From NCBI GenBank assembly GCA_025350905.1, contig JANXWY010000187.1:1-42705 (forward strand): 42,705 nucleotides of DNA, given 5' to 3'. The notes below the pieces were generated by a model, which saw only the letters and a program-made list of their open reading frames with translations, had not been told where the DNA came from and did not search any database. Source of the DNA: Verrucomicrobiota bacterium (GTDB lineage Bacteria > Verrucomicrobiota > Verrucomicrobiia > Limisphaerales > JADLHS01). Shown piece after piece: positions 24,251 to 32,667 of the stretch (its first letter is position 1; each line of letters starts with the position of its first letter). The position numbers and the translations under genes are program-made.

Positions 24251-26041
24251 TTATTCGACCCGCACACGATAGAACTTCGTTCCCGAGTTTACCACGGTGA
24301 AGAAATTTGTCAGGCCGTTGCCAACCAGCGACCCAGGCCACGCGCTCCAGCCGGTGGAAAGATTGGTGCTTTCCTCGATCGTGTAAATCTGATTGGAGAA
24401 TGTTAGGTAGCCAAGTTGCATACCATTCGGGATACGCACCAGCGTACAATACGGCGGCACAACAACTTTGAGTGCAATCGTCCCGGTGACGCTGCCGAGG
24501 TCGTTGATGGCCGTGAAAGCGTAATTGCCGCTGGCTGTGTTGGTCACGTTGACGAACGTGAGCGCGGCGGCAGATTGGCCCGCCATCAACACAGTGTCTT
24601 TGCGCCACGTGAACGCCATTGGCATGCTGCCAGTGACAGGCGCCACGAGCGTGACCGTCGAACCGGCAGCAACGGTCAATGGTTTCGGGGCAACAATGAT
24701 GGAAGGCGCTTGCGGCGGTTGGTTGGTATTCAGGCTGTAATTCAACCAAGCCGTGCCGAACGCCCCGTTAACCCCATCCACCGCGATTAGGTATTGGCGG
24801 GCATTGACCACCGGCAACTGCACGCGTGATGGACCGTTGGTCCCGAAGCTGTCATTAGCGCAAACCAAGGAAATCAAGTCCTGATAACCGGTGAGCGTTC
24901 CGTTGAAAGTGTAGACCTCGAGGACCGTATCGTACGTGCTCCCCAACGTGTCGAGCGTGAGCGTGCCATTAGTGGGCGCTTGATAGATCAGCCAATAGGC
25001 CGCGCCGCCCGCAACTCCGCAATGCGGAGGTTCCAGAATGTTGGTAACCGCATAAGTGGTGTTGAAGATCTGACTCCCGTTGTAACCGCGGACCACGCCG
25101 AACCCGCTGATTGTGATGCCGCCGCTGGGGGAAAGCAGACCCAACGCGCGTAATGAACTACCGCCGCCAGTGGCAATCTCGCTGATCAATGGCGTGGCTG
25201 GCGCGTCGCGGAATTTTGGCTGCGCCAAGGTGTTCGAGGCCCCTTCAGTGTTGATTTGTATTTCGGTCGGAATTGAGAAGTAATGGATTCCTTCGCTGGA
25301 ACTCACTCGGAGTTTATAGCGCCCCACGTTCGTAGCTTGAAAATTGGGGATGACCAAATTGGTGCTGGTGGCGGAGGGAATCTCGTTTCCATTGAAATAC
25401 CAATTGAACTGGCTGCCCGTAGCGTTCGTGACCGTATAAATAAGCGAAATCGTTTCGTTGAGGTTCACCGAACGATCCGGCGGGGAAGCGAGCACTTTCG
25501 CCGGCGGCACGGCCAAGGAATCAAAGTTCCAACTCAGCTCCACCGTCCCCACCGCGCCAAAGTATCCGTCCACGGCAATCTCATATTTTTCCCCCGTAAA
25601 GACGCCAAACTCGATCTCGCTTTCATCTTCCAAACCCTCGGAATCGTCCACCCTCGCCACCTCGCGCAAATCGGCGAAGGTGGAGCCATTCGGAGTCGCG
25701 AATTGATAGGCCGAGAGCAAAGTGTCAAAAGCACTTGCCTCCGTCTTGAACCGAACCACCCCGTTAGTTGGCGCAACCCATGAAACCCAAAGCGAATGCC
25801 CGCCAACCTTGCCGCCGTGTTTCGGCTCGCCGGCTTCTACGGTGGCGGCGTGATTGGTTTGTTCCAACAGGCCCGTCGTATCGGTAATGGTCTCGCGGTT
25901 GGTGAACAGATCTTGAAGGGATTGCCCGCGCGCGAACTCGGCGAACATCAATGTACTCAGAACAAGCGCCGACACCACGGCACCGCACTGCCGCCTGCCG
26001 CGGCAGGAACGCATCCCGGGTTGAGGAGCAAAAACTCGCAT
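24251..26041 (-). CDS. Secreted protein with Ig-like domains
   Basis: 596 aa. The ATG at 26041 has AGG about 5-6 bases upstream and gives an N-terminus with Arg residues and a hydrophobic signal core (AVVSALVLSTLMFAEFARG). Two pre-peptidase-like beta domains, each with a W-V-S-W/Y-W-L-I-Y strand, a F/Y-D-T-L/V-L motif and a Y-x-I-A-V-D-G strand, lie at about 75-170 and 340-450. Two Ig-like domains follow the patterns S-x-F-N-W-Y-F-N-G and M-A-F-T-W-R-K-D. The C-terminus ends F-Y-R-V-R-V-E, a form common in secreted Verrucomicrobial proteins. There is no PEP-CTERM or LPxTG sorting signal. It is probably a surface or extracellular adhesin-like protein. It has its own sigma-54-type promoter and palindrome, so it is not simply part of the downstream barrel transcript. 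Confidence 0.75.
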   Translation of the reverse strand: MRVFAPQPGMRSCRGRRQCGAVVSALVLSTLMFAEFARGQSLQDLFTNRETITDTTGLLEQTNHAATVEAGEPKHGGKVGGHSLWVSWVAPTNGVVRFKTEASAFDTLLSAYQFATPNGSTFADLREVARVDDSEGLEDESEIEFGVFTGEKYEIAVDGYFGAVGTVELSWNFDSLAVPPAKVLASPPDRSVNLNETISLIYTVTNATGSQFNWYFNGNEIPSATSTNLVIPNFQATNVGRYKLRVSSSEGIHYFSIPTEIQINTEGASNTLAQPKFRDAPATPLISEIATGGGSSLRALGLLSPSGGITISGFGVVRGYNGSQIFNTTYAVTNILEPPHCGVAGGAAYWLIYQAPTNGTLTLDTLGSTYDTVLEVYTFNGTLTGYQDLISLVCANDSFGTNGPSRVQLPVVNARQYLIAVDGVNGAFGTAWLNYSLNTNQPPQAPSIIVAPKPLTVAAGSTVTLVAPVTGSMPMAFTWRKDTVLMAGQSAAALTFVNVTNTASGNYAFTAINDLGSVTGTIALKVVVPPYCTLVRIPNGMQLGYLTFSNQIYTIEESTNLSTGWSAWPGSLVGNGLTNFFTVVNSGTKFYRVRVE

Positions 26042-26092
26042 TGCTACCTAGTCAGCATGACATACAACTATCACTTTGGCATGGGTTTTCTC

Positions 26093-26112
26093 TAGCAGCG
26101 TCTTTGCCAATG
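26093..26112 (-). promoter_or_regulatory. Sigma-54 promoter of the Ig-like gene
   Basis: On the minus strand TTGGCAAAGACGCTGCTA has GG-N10-GC spacing, with TTGGCA at -24 and CTGCT at -12. The predicted start near 26084 leaves a 43-nt leader before the ATG at 26041. Confidence 0.7.
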
Positions 26113-26171
26113 GTCAAATCACTTTGGTTCTACCGAAATCAGCGATCATCCTGCTAATTGTTTCGCACAAC

Positions 26172-26189
26172 TGTTCTGTTTTCGGAACA
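26172..26189. promoter_or_regulatory. Palindromic activator site, copy B
   Basis: TGTTCTGTTTTCGGAACA, with one arm mismatch, 73 bp (centre) upstream of the -24 GG of the Ig-like gene promoter. An extra half site, GGAACA, lies nearby at 26195-26200. Confidence 0.7.
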
Positions 26190-26743
26190 AGGATGGAACA
26201 TGCGCGGTAAACCCCAAGCAAAGGTGCGGTTGTACGAACTCAGGAAGCAGGTTTGGGTACACAGTATTGTACCAAACGCCCGCACCCTGGAACGTCCTGC
26301 CCAGCCCCCAGCGAGTCCTGCCGGAGGATCCCCCCGGCTCCCCGATGGCTTGGAAACTCAAATGGCGCTTTTCGCCAATCGCCGGGTCGGTGTTCTCGCC
26401 GGGATTCGGGGCGTTCATTCTATCTTCCATTTTGTTCGATTGACGAACGGTGGCTTGTCCGGCATGTAACCAAAAGCCCAGAGGAAACCAAACGCCACTC
26501 GATTCTCAGCCCTCAGGCCGAGAGCAAGTGATTTGGTAGTAAACCACAAATTCGCCAACCACTATTCATCGCAATCAGGTATGGATTAATTAGTTCATGG
26601 CGGCAATGGTGTTCCAAAGGAAATCTCGCGTTAGCGGGGAAATGGTTCGTGCGCAGGAGTGTTGGACGCTCTGAATCCCATTCCATTATCGGATGCGGAT
26701 TCCGATTATGAAACGAGCCGCTGTGAGCTCTTGTTATTCCTAG
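26190..26743. other. Intergenic stretch between the Ig-like gene and the response regulator
   Basis: About 550 bp with no convincing gene. It contains an imperfect inverted repeat, GTTTGGGTAC with GTACCAAAC (26251-26278). A 94-codon minus-strand frame (26146-26430) has no recognisable domain and would run through the activator palindrome. Confidence 0.45.
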
Positions 26744-28135
26744 CTAGTCAATTGTCACACGCAGCTCCGGCCACTTTTCCAGGCGCCGCAACAAAGCCTG
26801 GGGCGACATGCCGAGCTTCGTTGCCGCGCGCCGGATGCCCCCGTTGGAATCGCGCAATGCGTCTCGAATCAGCAGATATTCTTGCGCTTCCACCGGTTTG
26901 AGGATGCGTTCCGGCGGCAAAGCGTCATTGGTTGCCGGGGTGGCCGCCGCGGACATGGTTGTTTCGCGGCTTAACCAGTTCAAATCCAGCTTGAGCCACT
27001 TGCTTTCCGGCGGCGTGCGCAACAGGGAACGTTCGAGCACGTTGCGCAACTCCCGCACGTTTCCGGGAAAATTGTGCGCGTTGAACGCCGACAAATCCTC
27101 GGAGCGCAGCAGCGGCTTGCTGCGGGAATATTTCTGTGCCAGTTGCGTGAGCAGCAATTCCGCCAGGCCGGTTATGTCCGCCCGCCGTTTTCGCAATGGT
27201 GGCAATTCGACCGCAAACACATCCAACCGATACCACAAATCTTCGCGGAATCTTCCCGCCTTTACTTCCGCCGCGAGTTTTTTGTTCGTGGCCGCGACGA
27301 ATCGCCCCGTGAACCGTTGACTTTCCACGCTGCCCAGCGAGCGGAACTCGCGCGCTTCGAGTAGGCGCAGCAGCTTGGCCTGCAAGGCTGGCGGAACTTC
27401 TGCGATTTCATCGAGGAACAGCGTTCCGCCCGCTGCGGCCGCCACGAGTCCGGCACGGTTTTTATCCGCACCCGTATAGGCGCCGCGCTCCGCACCGAAC
27501 AATTCCGACTCGAACATCTCCGCCGGCAGCGCGGCACAGTTCACGGCAATGAACGGTGCGTTGGCATTTGAGAACGTGAGTTCATGCAGCGCTCGCGCCG
27601 CGAGATCCTTGCCTACGCCCGTTTCGCCGGTGAGTAGCACTGTGCTCGTCGCATGCATTGCCGCCTGGCGGAGCTGAGTCATGACTTCGCGCATCGCCAC
27701 GGATTCACCAAAACACTGCGCGGCCTTCGCCGGCACGTCGCGCGCGGCGAGCCGCAACTTTGCCCGAACCAGACAAGCCGCAAACGCATCCACGCTCACG
27801 GGCTTGGTCAGGTAATCAAACAATCCATTGCGCGTGAGCGCCACGGCTTGACCGAGGTCCGGCATGCCGGTGATCATCACGATGGGTGATTCGGGGTGGC
27901 AGCGCGCGAGTTGATCGAAGAAATCGTAGCCTTTGCCGTCGGGCAAATGATTGTCGAGTAGAACGAGGTCGAATGAGTGGTTTGCGGTTGCCTTGCGGGC
28001 CCCAGCCAGATCCTCGGCCAGCGTTGCTGTGCCGCCTGCGCTGCGAACCATCTGCGCCGCCATCGTAGCGAAGGCGTTGTCATCCTCAACAATGAGACAG
28101 GAAAACCTTTCCCTACCCTGGTGCATTGTGGCCAT
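26744..28135 (-). CDS. NtrC-family sigma-54-dependent response regulator
   Basis: 463 aa from the ATG at 28135; the frame is open to 28264 but the receiver starts only here. The receiver domain (about 12-125) has the acidic D-D pair, the phosphoacceptor Asp61 in L-V-L-L-D-N-H-L-P and a Y-L-T-K-P lysine. The AAA+ domain has Walker A GETGVGKD (170-177) and Walker B GGTLFLDEIAE. The sigma-54 contact loop is GAYTGA (218-223), a Tyr variant of GAFTGA. The Fis-type HTH at the C-terminus (GGIRRAATKLGMSPQALLRR) would bind a palindrome as a dimer. It lies 76 bp after the stop of the kinase gene, so the two form an operon. It is the best candidate to bind the TGTTCYG-N4-YGGAACA sites found here. Confidence 0.92.
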   Translation of the reverse strand: MATMHQGRERFSCLIVEDDNAFATMAAQMVRSAGGTATLAEDLAGARKATANHSFDLVLLDNHLPDGKGYDFFDQLARCHPESPIVMITGMPDLGQAVALTRNGLFDYLTKPVSVDAFAACLVRAKLRLAARDVPAKAAQCFGESVAMREVMTQLRQAAMHATSTVLLTGETGVGKDLAARALHELTFSNANAPFIAVNCAALPAEMFESELFGAERGAYTGADKNRAGLVAAAAGGTLFLDEIAEVPPALQAKLLRLLEAREFRSLGSVESQRFTGRFVAATNKKLAAEVKAGRFREDLWYRLDVFAVELPPLRKRRADITGLAELLLTQLAQKYSRSKPLLRSEDLSAFNAHNFPGNVRELRNVLERSLLRTPPESKWLKLDLNWLSRETTMSAAATPATNDALPPERILKPVEAQEYLLIRDALRDSNGGIRRAATKLGMSPQALLRRLEKWPELRVTID

Positions 28136-28211
28136 TTCGAGGCGATAGTAACGGACGCGACCCGAATTCCAAGCTTGGAACCGGGGCCAACCGGACCGCG
28201 CATGCCCGCTC

Positions 28212-30944
28212 CTATTCCGTTTCCAGAATCTGGTGAATTGCGACCAACAGTTCCTCCAACGCAAAGGGTTTGCTGACGATCACACCAAGGTCGCCGCCCG
28301 GGTCTGCCTCTCCGCTTGTCAGAATCACCGGCAACCCGGGTTTTAGTTTGCGCAACGCTGCCACTGCCTGATGCCCATCCATCACTGGCATGGCGCCGTC
28401 GGTAATACACAATCGCACCTCATCTGCGTATTGACGGAACTGGGCAACGGCTTCCTCGCCGTTCGTCGCGGTCAACACGCGGTAACCGAACGAGTTCAGT
28501 TCCGCGGCGACCAATTCACGGATTGCCTTTTCGTCGTCGGCCACCAAAATCAATTCCCCATTTCCGCGTGGTAATTCTTTCCTCGCTCCGGAGGCGGCCA
28601 CGGGCACGGGCTCGATTGCGCGAGGGAGAAACACTTCAAACGCCGTGCCTTGTCCCGCCTCGCTTTCGACGCGGAGAAAGCCGCCGTGCCCTTTGATGAT
28701 CCGCAACACGGTGGAAAGACCGATACCGGTGCCTTCCCCTTTGGTGGTGAAAAACGGCTCAAACATCTTCGCGCGCACTTCCGCCGGCATGCCAGTGCCC
28801 GTATCGGAAACGATCAACGAAACGAATTCGCCTGGCTTCCCTCCGGGAATCGCGGCCGCTTCGGCTTTCGTAAGCTCCACGTTGTCGGCGACGAAGGTCA
28901 GCTTACCGCCTGTCAGCATCGCGTCGCGGGCGTTAACACTAAGGTTCAGCAGTACCTGATGCAATTGGGTCGAGTTGCCAGAAACGAGCCAAAGGTCGCC
29001 GGGCAGGAAGGAATCGATAACAATGGATTTTGGAAATGTTTCCCGCACTATTTTCTCGAGTTCCTTAACCAGCGCACCAAGCCCGATCCGTTCGGATTCG
29101 CCGCCACGACCGCGGGCAAACAGCAATACCTGTCGCACCATGTCCGCACCGCGATGCGTGCTGGATTCTATCAGGCCGAGTAGATCGCGCGTCTCATCGT
29201 CGGTCGCCTTGCGGCGCAGCAGTTGGGTGCCCATCAGGATTGGTGCGAGCGCATTGTTGAGATCATGCGCCATACCGCCCGCGAGCGTACCGATGGTATT
29301 CATGCGCTGGGTGCGGAGGAATTGCGCCTCCAATTGCTTTTGGTCGGTAATGTTGTCGTTAATGAGCAGCAACCCTTTCGGTTTGCCGGCATCATCGCGA
29401 ATCAGCGTCCAACGGCTCGCGACGATCACGATTTCCCCTGTCTTCGTTTGCTGGCGCAATTCTCCGTTCCATTCACCCTCCTTGAGCGCGGCAAGGCGGG
29501 CAGTGCGGGCGGCTTCCGTGTCCGGAGAAAACAATTCAGCACACACGTCTTCACGCTGAAGCTCCACTAGTTTCCAGCCATAAAGCTGCTCGGCGCTCGG
29601 ATTCACGTAGGCCATTGTGCCGTTGAGATCCTCCACAAGAATTGCGTCGTGCGCCTTGTCAATGAGGGCAGCCTGTTCGCGGATTTTTGCATCGGCGCTT
29701 CGCTTGGCAGCTTCGTAGCGTTTGCGCTCGCGATACCACTCAACTGAGTAAAACAAGACCGAGCCACTCAGGGCCACGGGAATTTGCGCACCAGAAATAA
29801 TGAGCCAAGGAAACCAGAGATCGTGAGAAAAACCCAACCCAGCCAATGCCACGACCACGCCGGCAACCGCAAACGCAGCGACGGTTGCTGGAATGGGTCG
29901 CAGCCAGATCAGCCCCCCGCCGACCAGCATCCCGACCATTAGCAGGAGCGCCGATTCCGTGCCGGGCGCAAGCCGCCGCAACCAATCGCCGCGAACGAGA
30001 TTGAACAATTCGGTCGCATTGACTTCCACGCCGGGCATAAAAAGTTCCTTATGGCTCCACGAGTGAAATGGATTGCGGAATTCATCCTGGCGTTCGTGGA
30101 AATTGCCCGCCATCGGACGGGCACCGATGAAAACGATTTTATCCCGGAAAAAATCAACCGGCACACCGGAGGGCGCAAGCGCTTCGGCGTAGCTAACATT
30201 TGGAATCGCCAACGCCGGGCCGTAATAGCGAAGCCAGTGTTCGTTCGCACCGTTTACGGCGTCGCGGATTCTCGTGGCGGGAAGTTGCAGCCATTCGGCG
30301 GCGGCCCAAGTGAGTGAAGGCTGCACCTGGGAAGTGAATCCTGCAAAATAACGTCGCACGACAAAATCATCATCAACGATCTGCGACGCGACGCCCCACC
30401 CGCCGGCGTTGGTGGCAAACGGGTCCAATGGTGGGGAAACCGCGGTCGTGCGGGTCCACGGTTGATCCTGACTCGTTACGTGACTTGCGTCGTCATTCAA
30501 TTCACCGGCCAGGATCACGCGACTATTCTCGTGCATGCTTTCTGCGAATGCACGGTCAGCGGCTACATCTGGCCCGGCGTTACTAAAGATGATGTCGAAC
30601 ACCACGGCCCGCGCGCCGGCGCTTTTTAACCTGCGGAGTAACTGCGCATGCAGATCGCGCGGCCAAGCCTGCGCCGGATCAAGTTTCATCGATTTAAATG
30701 AATTTAAATCGAGGTAGACAATGACGATGGGTGAATCGGCTAGCACCGCCAAGCGCGAGCCGTTCAAAACATGGAGTGAATCATAGCTGGCGCGCACTAG
30801 ACCGTCCCCCAGTGGGCCGTCCGATGCGCGCAAGGCGAGGCCGAGCAGGGCGACCAGTACTGCCAATGCAAACGAAGCGAGGAGGCGTGATCGGCTTTTT
30901 TGGCTAGCACCCATGCTTGGTCGCGAAGCATGCGCGAAGCTCAT
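28212..30944 (-). CDS. CHASE2-PAS hybrid sensor histidine kinase
   Basis: 910 aa from the ATG at 30944 (AGGGGG directly precedes it; TTG 30977 and ATG 30914 are alternatives). An N-terminal membrane helix (LASFALAVLVALLGLAL) is followed by an extracytoplasmic CHASE2 sensor (about 60-320, with a V-F-D-I-I-F-S motif) and three more helices (about 335-410). Then come a PAS domain (about 435-550), HisKA with the phosphoacceptor His560 (MAHDLNNAL) and HATPase_c with N, G1 (DTGTGMP) and G2 (GTGIGLST) boxes. A C-terminal receiver carries Asp849 in C-I-T-D-G-A-M-P. It would sense an extracellular cue and phosphorylate the adjacent regulator, probably with its own receiver modulating the relay. The cue is unknown. 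Confidence 0.9.
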   Translation of the reverse strand: MSFAHASRPSMGASQKSRSRLLASFALAVLVALLGLALRASDGPLGDGLVRASYDSLHVLNGSRLAVLADSPIVIVYLDLNSFKSMKLDPAQAWPRDLHAQLLRRLKSAGARAVVFDIIFSNAGPDVAADRAFAESMHENSRVILAGELNDDASHVTSQDQPWTRTTAVSPPLDPFATNAGGWGVASQIVDDDFVVRRYFAGFTSQVQPSLTWAAAEWLQLPATRIRDAVNGANEHWLRYYGPALAIPNVSYAEALAPSGVPVDFFRDKIVFIGARPMAGNFHERQDEFRNPFHSWSHKELFMPGVEVNATELFNLVRGDWLRRLAPGTESALLLMVGMLVGGGLIWLRPIPATVAAFAVAGVVVALAGLGFSHDLWFPWLIISGAQIPVALSGSVLFYSVEWYRERKRYEAAKRSADAKIREQAALIDKAHDAILVEDLNGTMAYVNPSAEQLYGWKLVELQREDVCAELFSPDTEAARTARLAALKEGEWNGELRQQTKTGEIVIVASRWTLIRDDAGKPKGLLLINDNITDQKQLEAQFLRTQRMNTIGTLAGGMAHDLNNALAPILMGTQLLRRKATDDETRDLLGLIESSTHRGADMVRQVLLFARGRGGESERIGLGALVKELEKIVRETFPKSIVIDSFLPGDLWLVSGNSTQLHQVLLNLSVNARDAMLTGGKLTFVADNVELTKAEAAAIPGGKPGEFVSLIVSDTGTGMPAEVRAKMFEPFFTTKGEGTGIGLSTVLRIIKGHGGFLRVESEAGQGTAFEVFLPRAIEPVPVAASGARKELPRGNGELILVADDEKAIRELVAAELNSFGYRVLTATNGEEAVAQFRQYADEVRLCITDGAMPVMDGHQAVAALRKLKPGLPVILTSGEADPGGDLGVIVSKPFALEELLVAIHQILETE

Positions 30945-31086
30945 CCCCCTGGCGAGTTCAGATTCAAAACCGCTCAAGTTTTGGGTAAGTCAAAGCCAAA
31001 TGTGACAGGGCCAACCTTGTTTGAGAAATGGTCGGCGAGGTCTCGCGTGGCCAGCGGATCCGACTGGCGGCAATGGCACGGCTTTG

Positions 31087-31104
31087 CGTTCCGGAGTCGG
31101 AACA
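31087..31104. promoter_or_regulatory. Palindromic activator site, copy D
   Basis: CGTTCCGGAGTCGGAACA: GTTCCG and CGGAAC arms with the same 4-base spacer as the other copies. Its centre lies 85 bp upstream of the -24 GG of the plus-strand sigma-54-type promoter. A further half site, CGGAACA, occurs at about 31131-31137. Confidence 0.65.
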
Positions 31105-31176
31105 GATGGCCACCAAAATTCAATCGCAACCGGAACACTAGGTGAAGAAATAAGCCGCCCAGCGGGGCAAAATGAC

Positions 31177-31196
31177 TTTGGCATAACTGTCGCTAT
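31177..31196 (+). promoter_or_regulatory. Sigma-54-type promoter upstream of the polysaccharide operon
   Basis: TTTGGCATAACTGTCGCTAT has GG (31180-31181) and GC (31192-31193) separated by 10 bases, with TTGGCA at -24 and CGCTA at -12. The -12 box is the weakest of the four candidates. The predicted start is near 31204. Confidence 0.55.
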
Positions 31197-31458
31197 TGCT
31201 CGCAGGATCAAATGAAGCCAAGGTCGCAAGACCCACGTGATTCTGAAAATGAGAATTCCATTTTATTCATCCAATAGTTTGGATCTGGGGACCAAGCGGC
31301 ATAACTTGGCTATAGCGGCCGAGCCTGCCAATCTTGTTCTTCAATCGCGGGAGCGTTGCGAGTCTAGCAATTCTCAATTCAATTTCGATACTTTCACCGC
31401 AATGCGCGGTTCGATTTATTTTTGCTCGAACCGTTGAAATGCTTTTCTACTAATCAAA

Positions 31459-32667
31459 ATGACACCCAAGAAAACTCATATCTCGCTGTATTCGCCCGGC
31501 ATCGTTGGGTTAGGCCATCTCCGCCGGAATCTCGTTATCTCCCAGGTTCTGGCCGAATCCAAGTTGCAATCCGTCAACCTGATGATAACCGAAGCGCGCG
31601 AAGCCAGCGTTTTTGTGAACTCAATGCCACCGGGTATGGATTGTGTGACTTTACCGGGCTTGAGCAAGAGTGCTGATGGCATTTGCAAACCGCGTTATCT
31701 TGATCTGCCACTGAAGGAGGTAATTTCTCTTCGTGCGCGGACCATCCGGGCCGCGCTCAAGGAATTTAAGCCGGATTTATTCATCGTGGATAACCTGCCA
31801 AGGGGCGCTTACCGGGAACTCGATTTGACGCTAAAACAAATCCGGGCCGCCGGCCACACTCGCTGTATTCTCGGCTTGCGTGATGTGCTGGATGAGCCTT
31901 GGTCGGTGCATCGGGATTGGTTGCGTTGGAAGAACGAGGAGGCGATTCGCGATCATTACGATGCAATTTGGGTCTATGGTGATCCGGCGATATACAATAT
32001 GATCGACGAGTACCGCTTTCCGCCTGGGATCGCCTCAAAGATCCGCTTCTGCGGGTACCTCGACCAACGAAAGCGAGCCGCGCTTTCTGGCCCCGATGGT
32101 GTTGATCCGTTTGAATCTCTTTCCCTGCCTCCGGGTCGGCTCATGTTGTGTTTGGTGGGAGGCGGTCAGGATGGCGAAGTTTTAGCCGAAGCGTTCTCCC
32201 AAGCTGAACTGCCGCCGGACTCTTATGGGGTGATTGTCACGGGACCGTTCATGTCGGCGCAGGCGCAGCAGCGCCTGGCACAACGGGCGGCAGTGAATTC
32301 GCGCCTTCGCGTGGTCAAGTTCATTATCGAACCGACGATGCTCGTCGCTCGTGCCGACCGGGTCATTGGCATGGGAGGGTACAACACCGTATGCGAAGTT
32401 CTCTCCTTCGAGAAACGGGCTCTCATTGTTCCGCGCGACAAGCCGCGCCGCGAACAGATCATCCGCGCTGAACGCCTGCGTGATCTAGGCCTGATTGACA
32501 TGCTCGTTCTCGCTGATCTAAATCCGCAGCGGCTTGCGGAATGGATGGCGCGCGATTTGCCGCCGATGAAAATTGAAGGGCGAATCAACATGAACGGGCT
32601 GGATAGCTTGCCTCGCATGGCGGAGGCGATGCTGGCGGCGACGCCGTCGTCAGCCCTTGCTGCATGA
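31459..32667 (+). CDS. Glycosyltransferase, MurG-like fold (COG4671-type)
   Basis: 402-aa GT-B glycosyltransferase. The N-terminus has the H-I-S-L-Y-S-P-G-I-V-G-L-G-H-L-R-R-N motif typical of COG4671 predicted glycosyltransferases. The C-terminal half has a nucleotide-sugar-binding pattern, including L-C-L-V-G-G-G-Q-D-G and the G-M-G-G-Y-N-T-V-C-E-V loop that binds the donor in MurG-like enzymes. It is first in a five-gene operon; its stop overlaps the next start (ATGA at 32664). No membrane helix is present, so it is probably a cytoplasmic peripheral enzyme adding a sugar to a growing polysaccharide unit. Donor and acceptor are unknown. Confidence 0.85.
   Translation: MTPKKTHISLYSPGIVGLGHLRRNLVISQVLAESKLQSVNLMITEAREASVFVNSMPPGMDCVTLPGLSKSADGICKPRYLDLPLKEVISLRARTIRAALKEFKPDLFIVDNLPRGAYRELDLTLKQIRAAGHTRCILGLRDVLDEPWSVHRDWLRWKNEEAIRDHYDAIWVYGDPAIYNMIDEYRFPPGIASKIRFCGYLDQRKRAALSGPDGVDPFESLSLPPGRLMLCLVGGGQDGEVLAEAFSQAELPPDSYGVIVTGPFMSAQAQQRLAQRAAVNSRLRVVKFIIEPTMLVARADRVIGMGGYNTVCEVLSFEKRALIVPRDKPRREQIIRAERLRDLGLIDMLVLADLNPQRLAEWMARDLPPMKIEGRINMNGLDSLPRMAEAMLAATPSSALAA

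Larger units (their letters stand above)
30945..31458. other. Divergent control region between the kinase and the polysaccharide operon
   Basis: About 510 bp separating the minus-strand kinase gene from the plus-strand glycosyltransferase operon. Besides the palindrome (31087-31104) and the sigma-54-type promoter (31177-31196), no gene is evident. The predicted leader from the promoter to the ATG at 31459 is about 250 nt. Confidence 0.5.

Noticed and set aside
26146-26430. 94-codon minus-strand open frame between the Ig-like and response-regulator genes
   Set aside because: No recognisable domain, no ribosome-binding site, and it would cover activator palindrome B.
31073-31086. TGGCACGGCTTTGC, a sigma-54-like sequence on the plus strand just before palindrome D
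   Set aside because: The GG-to-GC spacing is 9, not 10, bases and it lies on the wrong side of the palindrome; sigma-54 spacing is strict.
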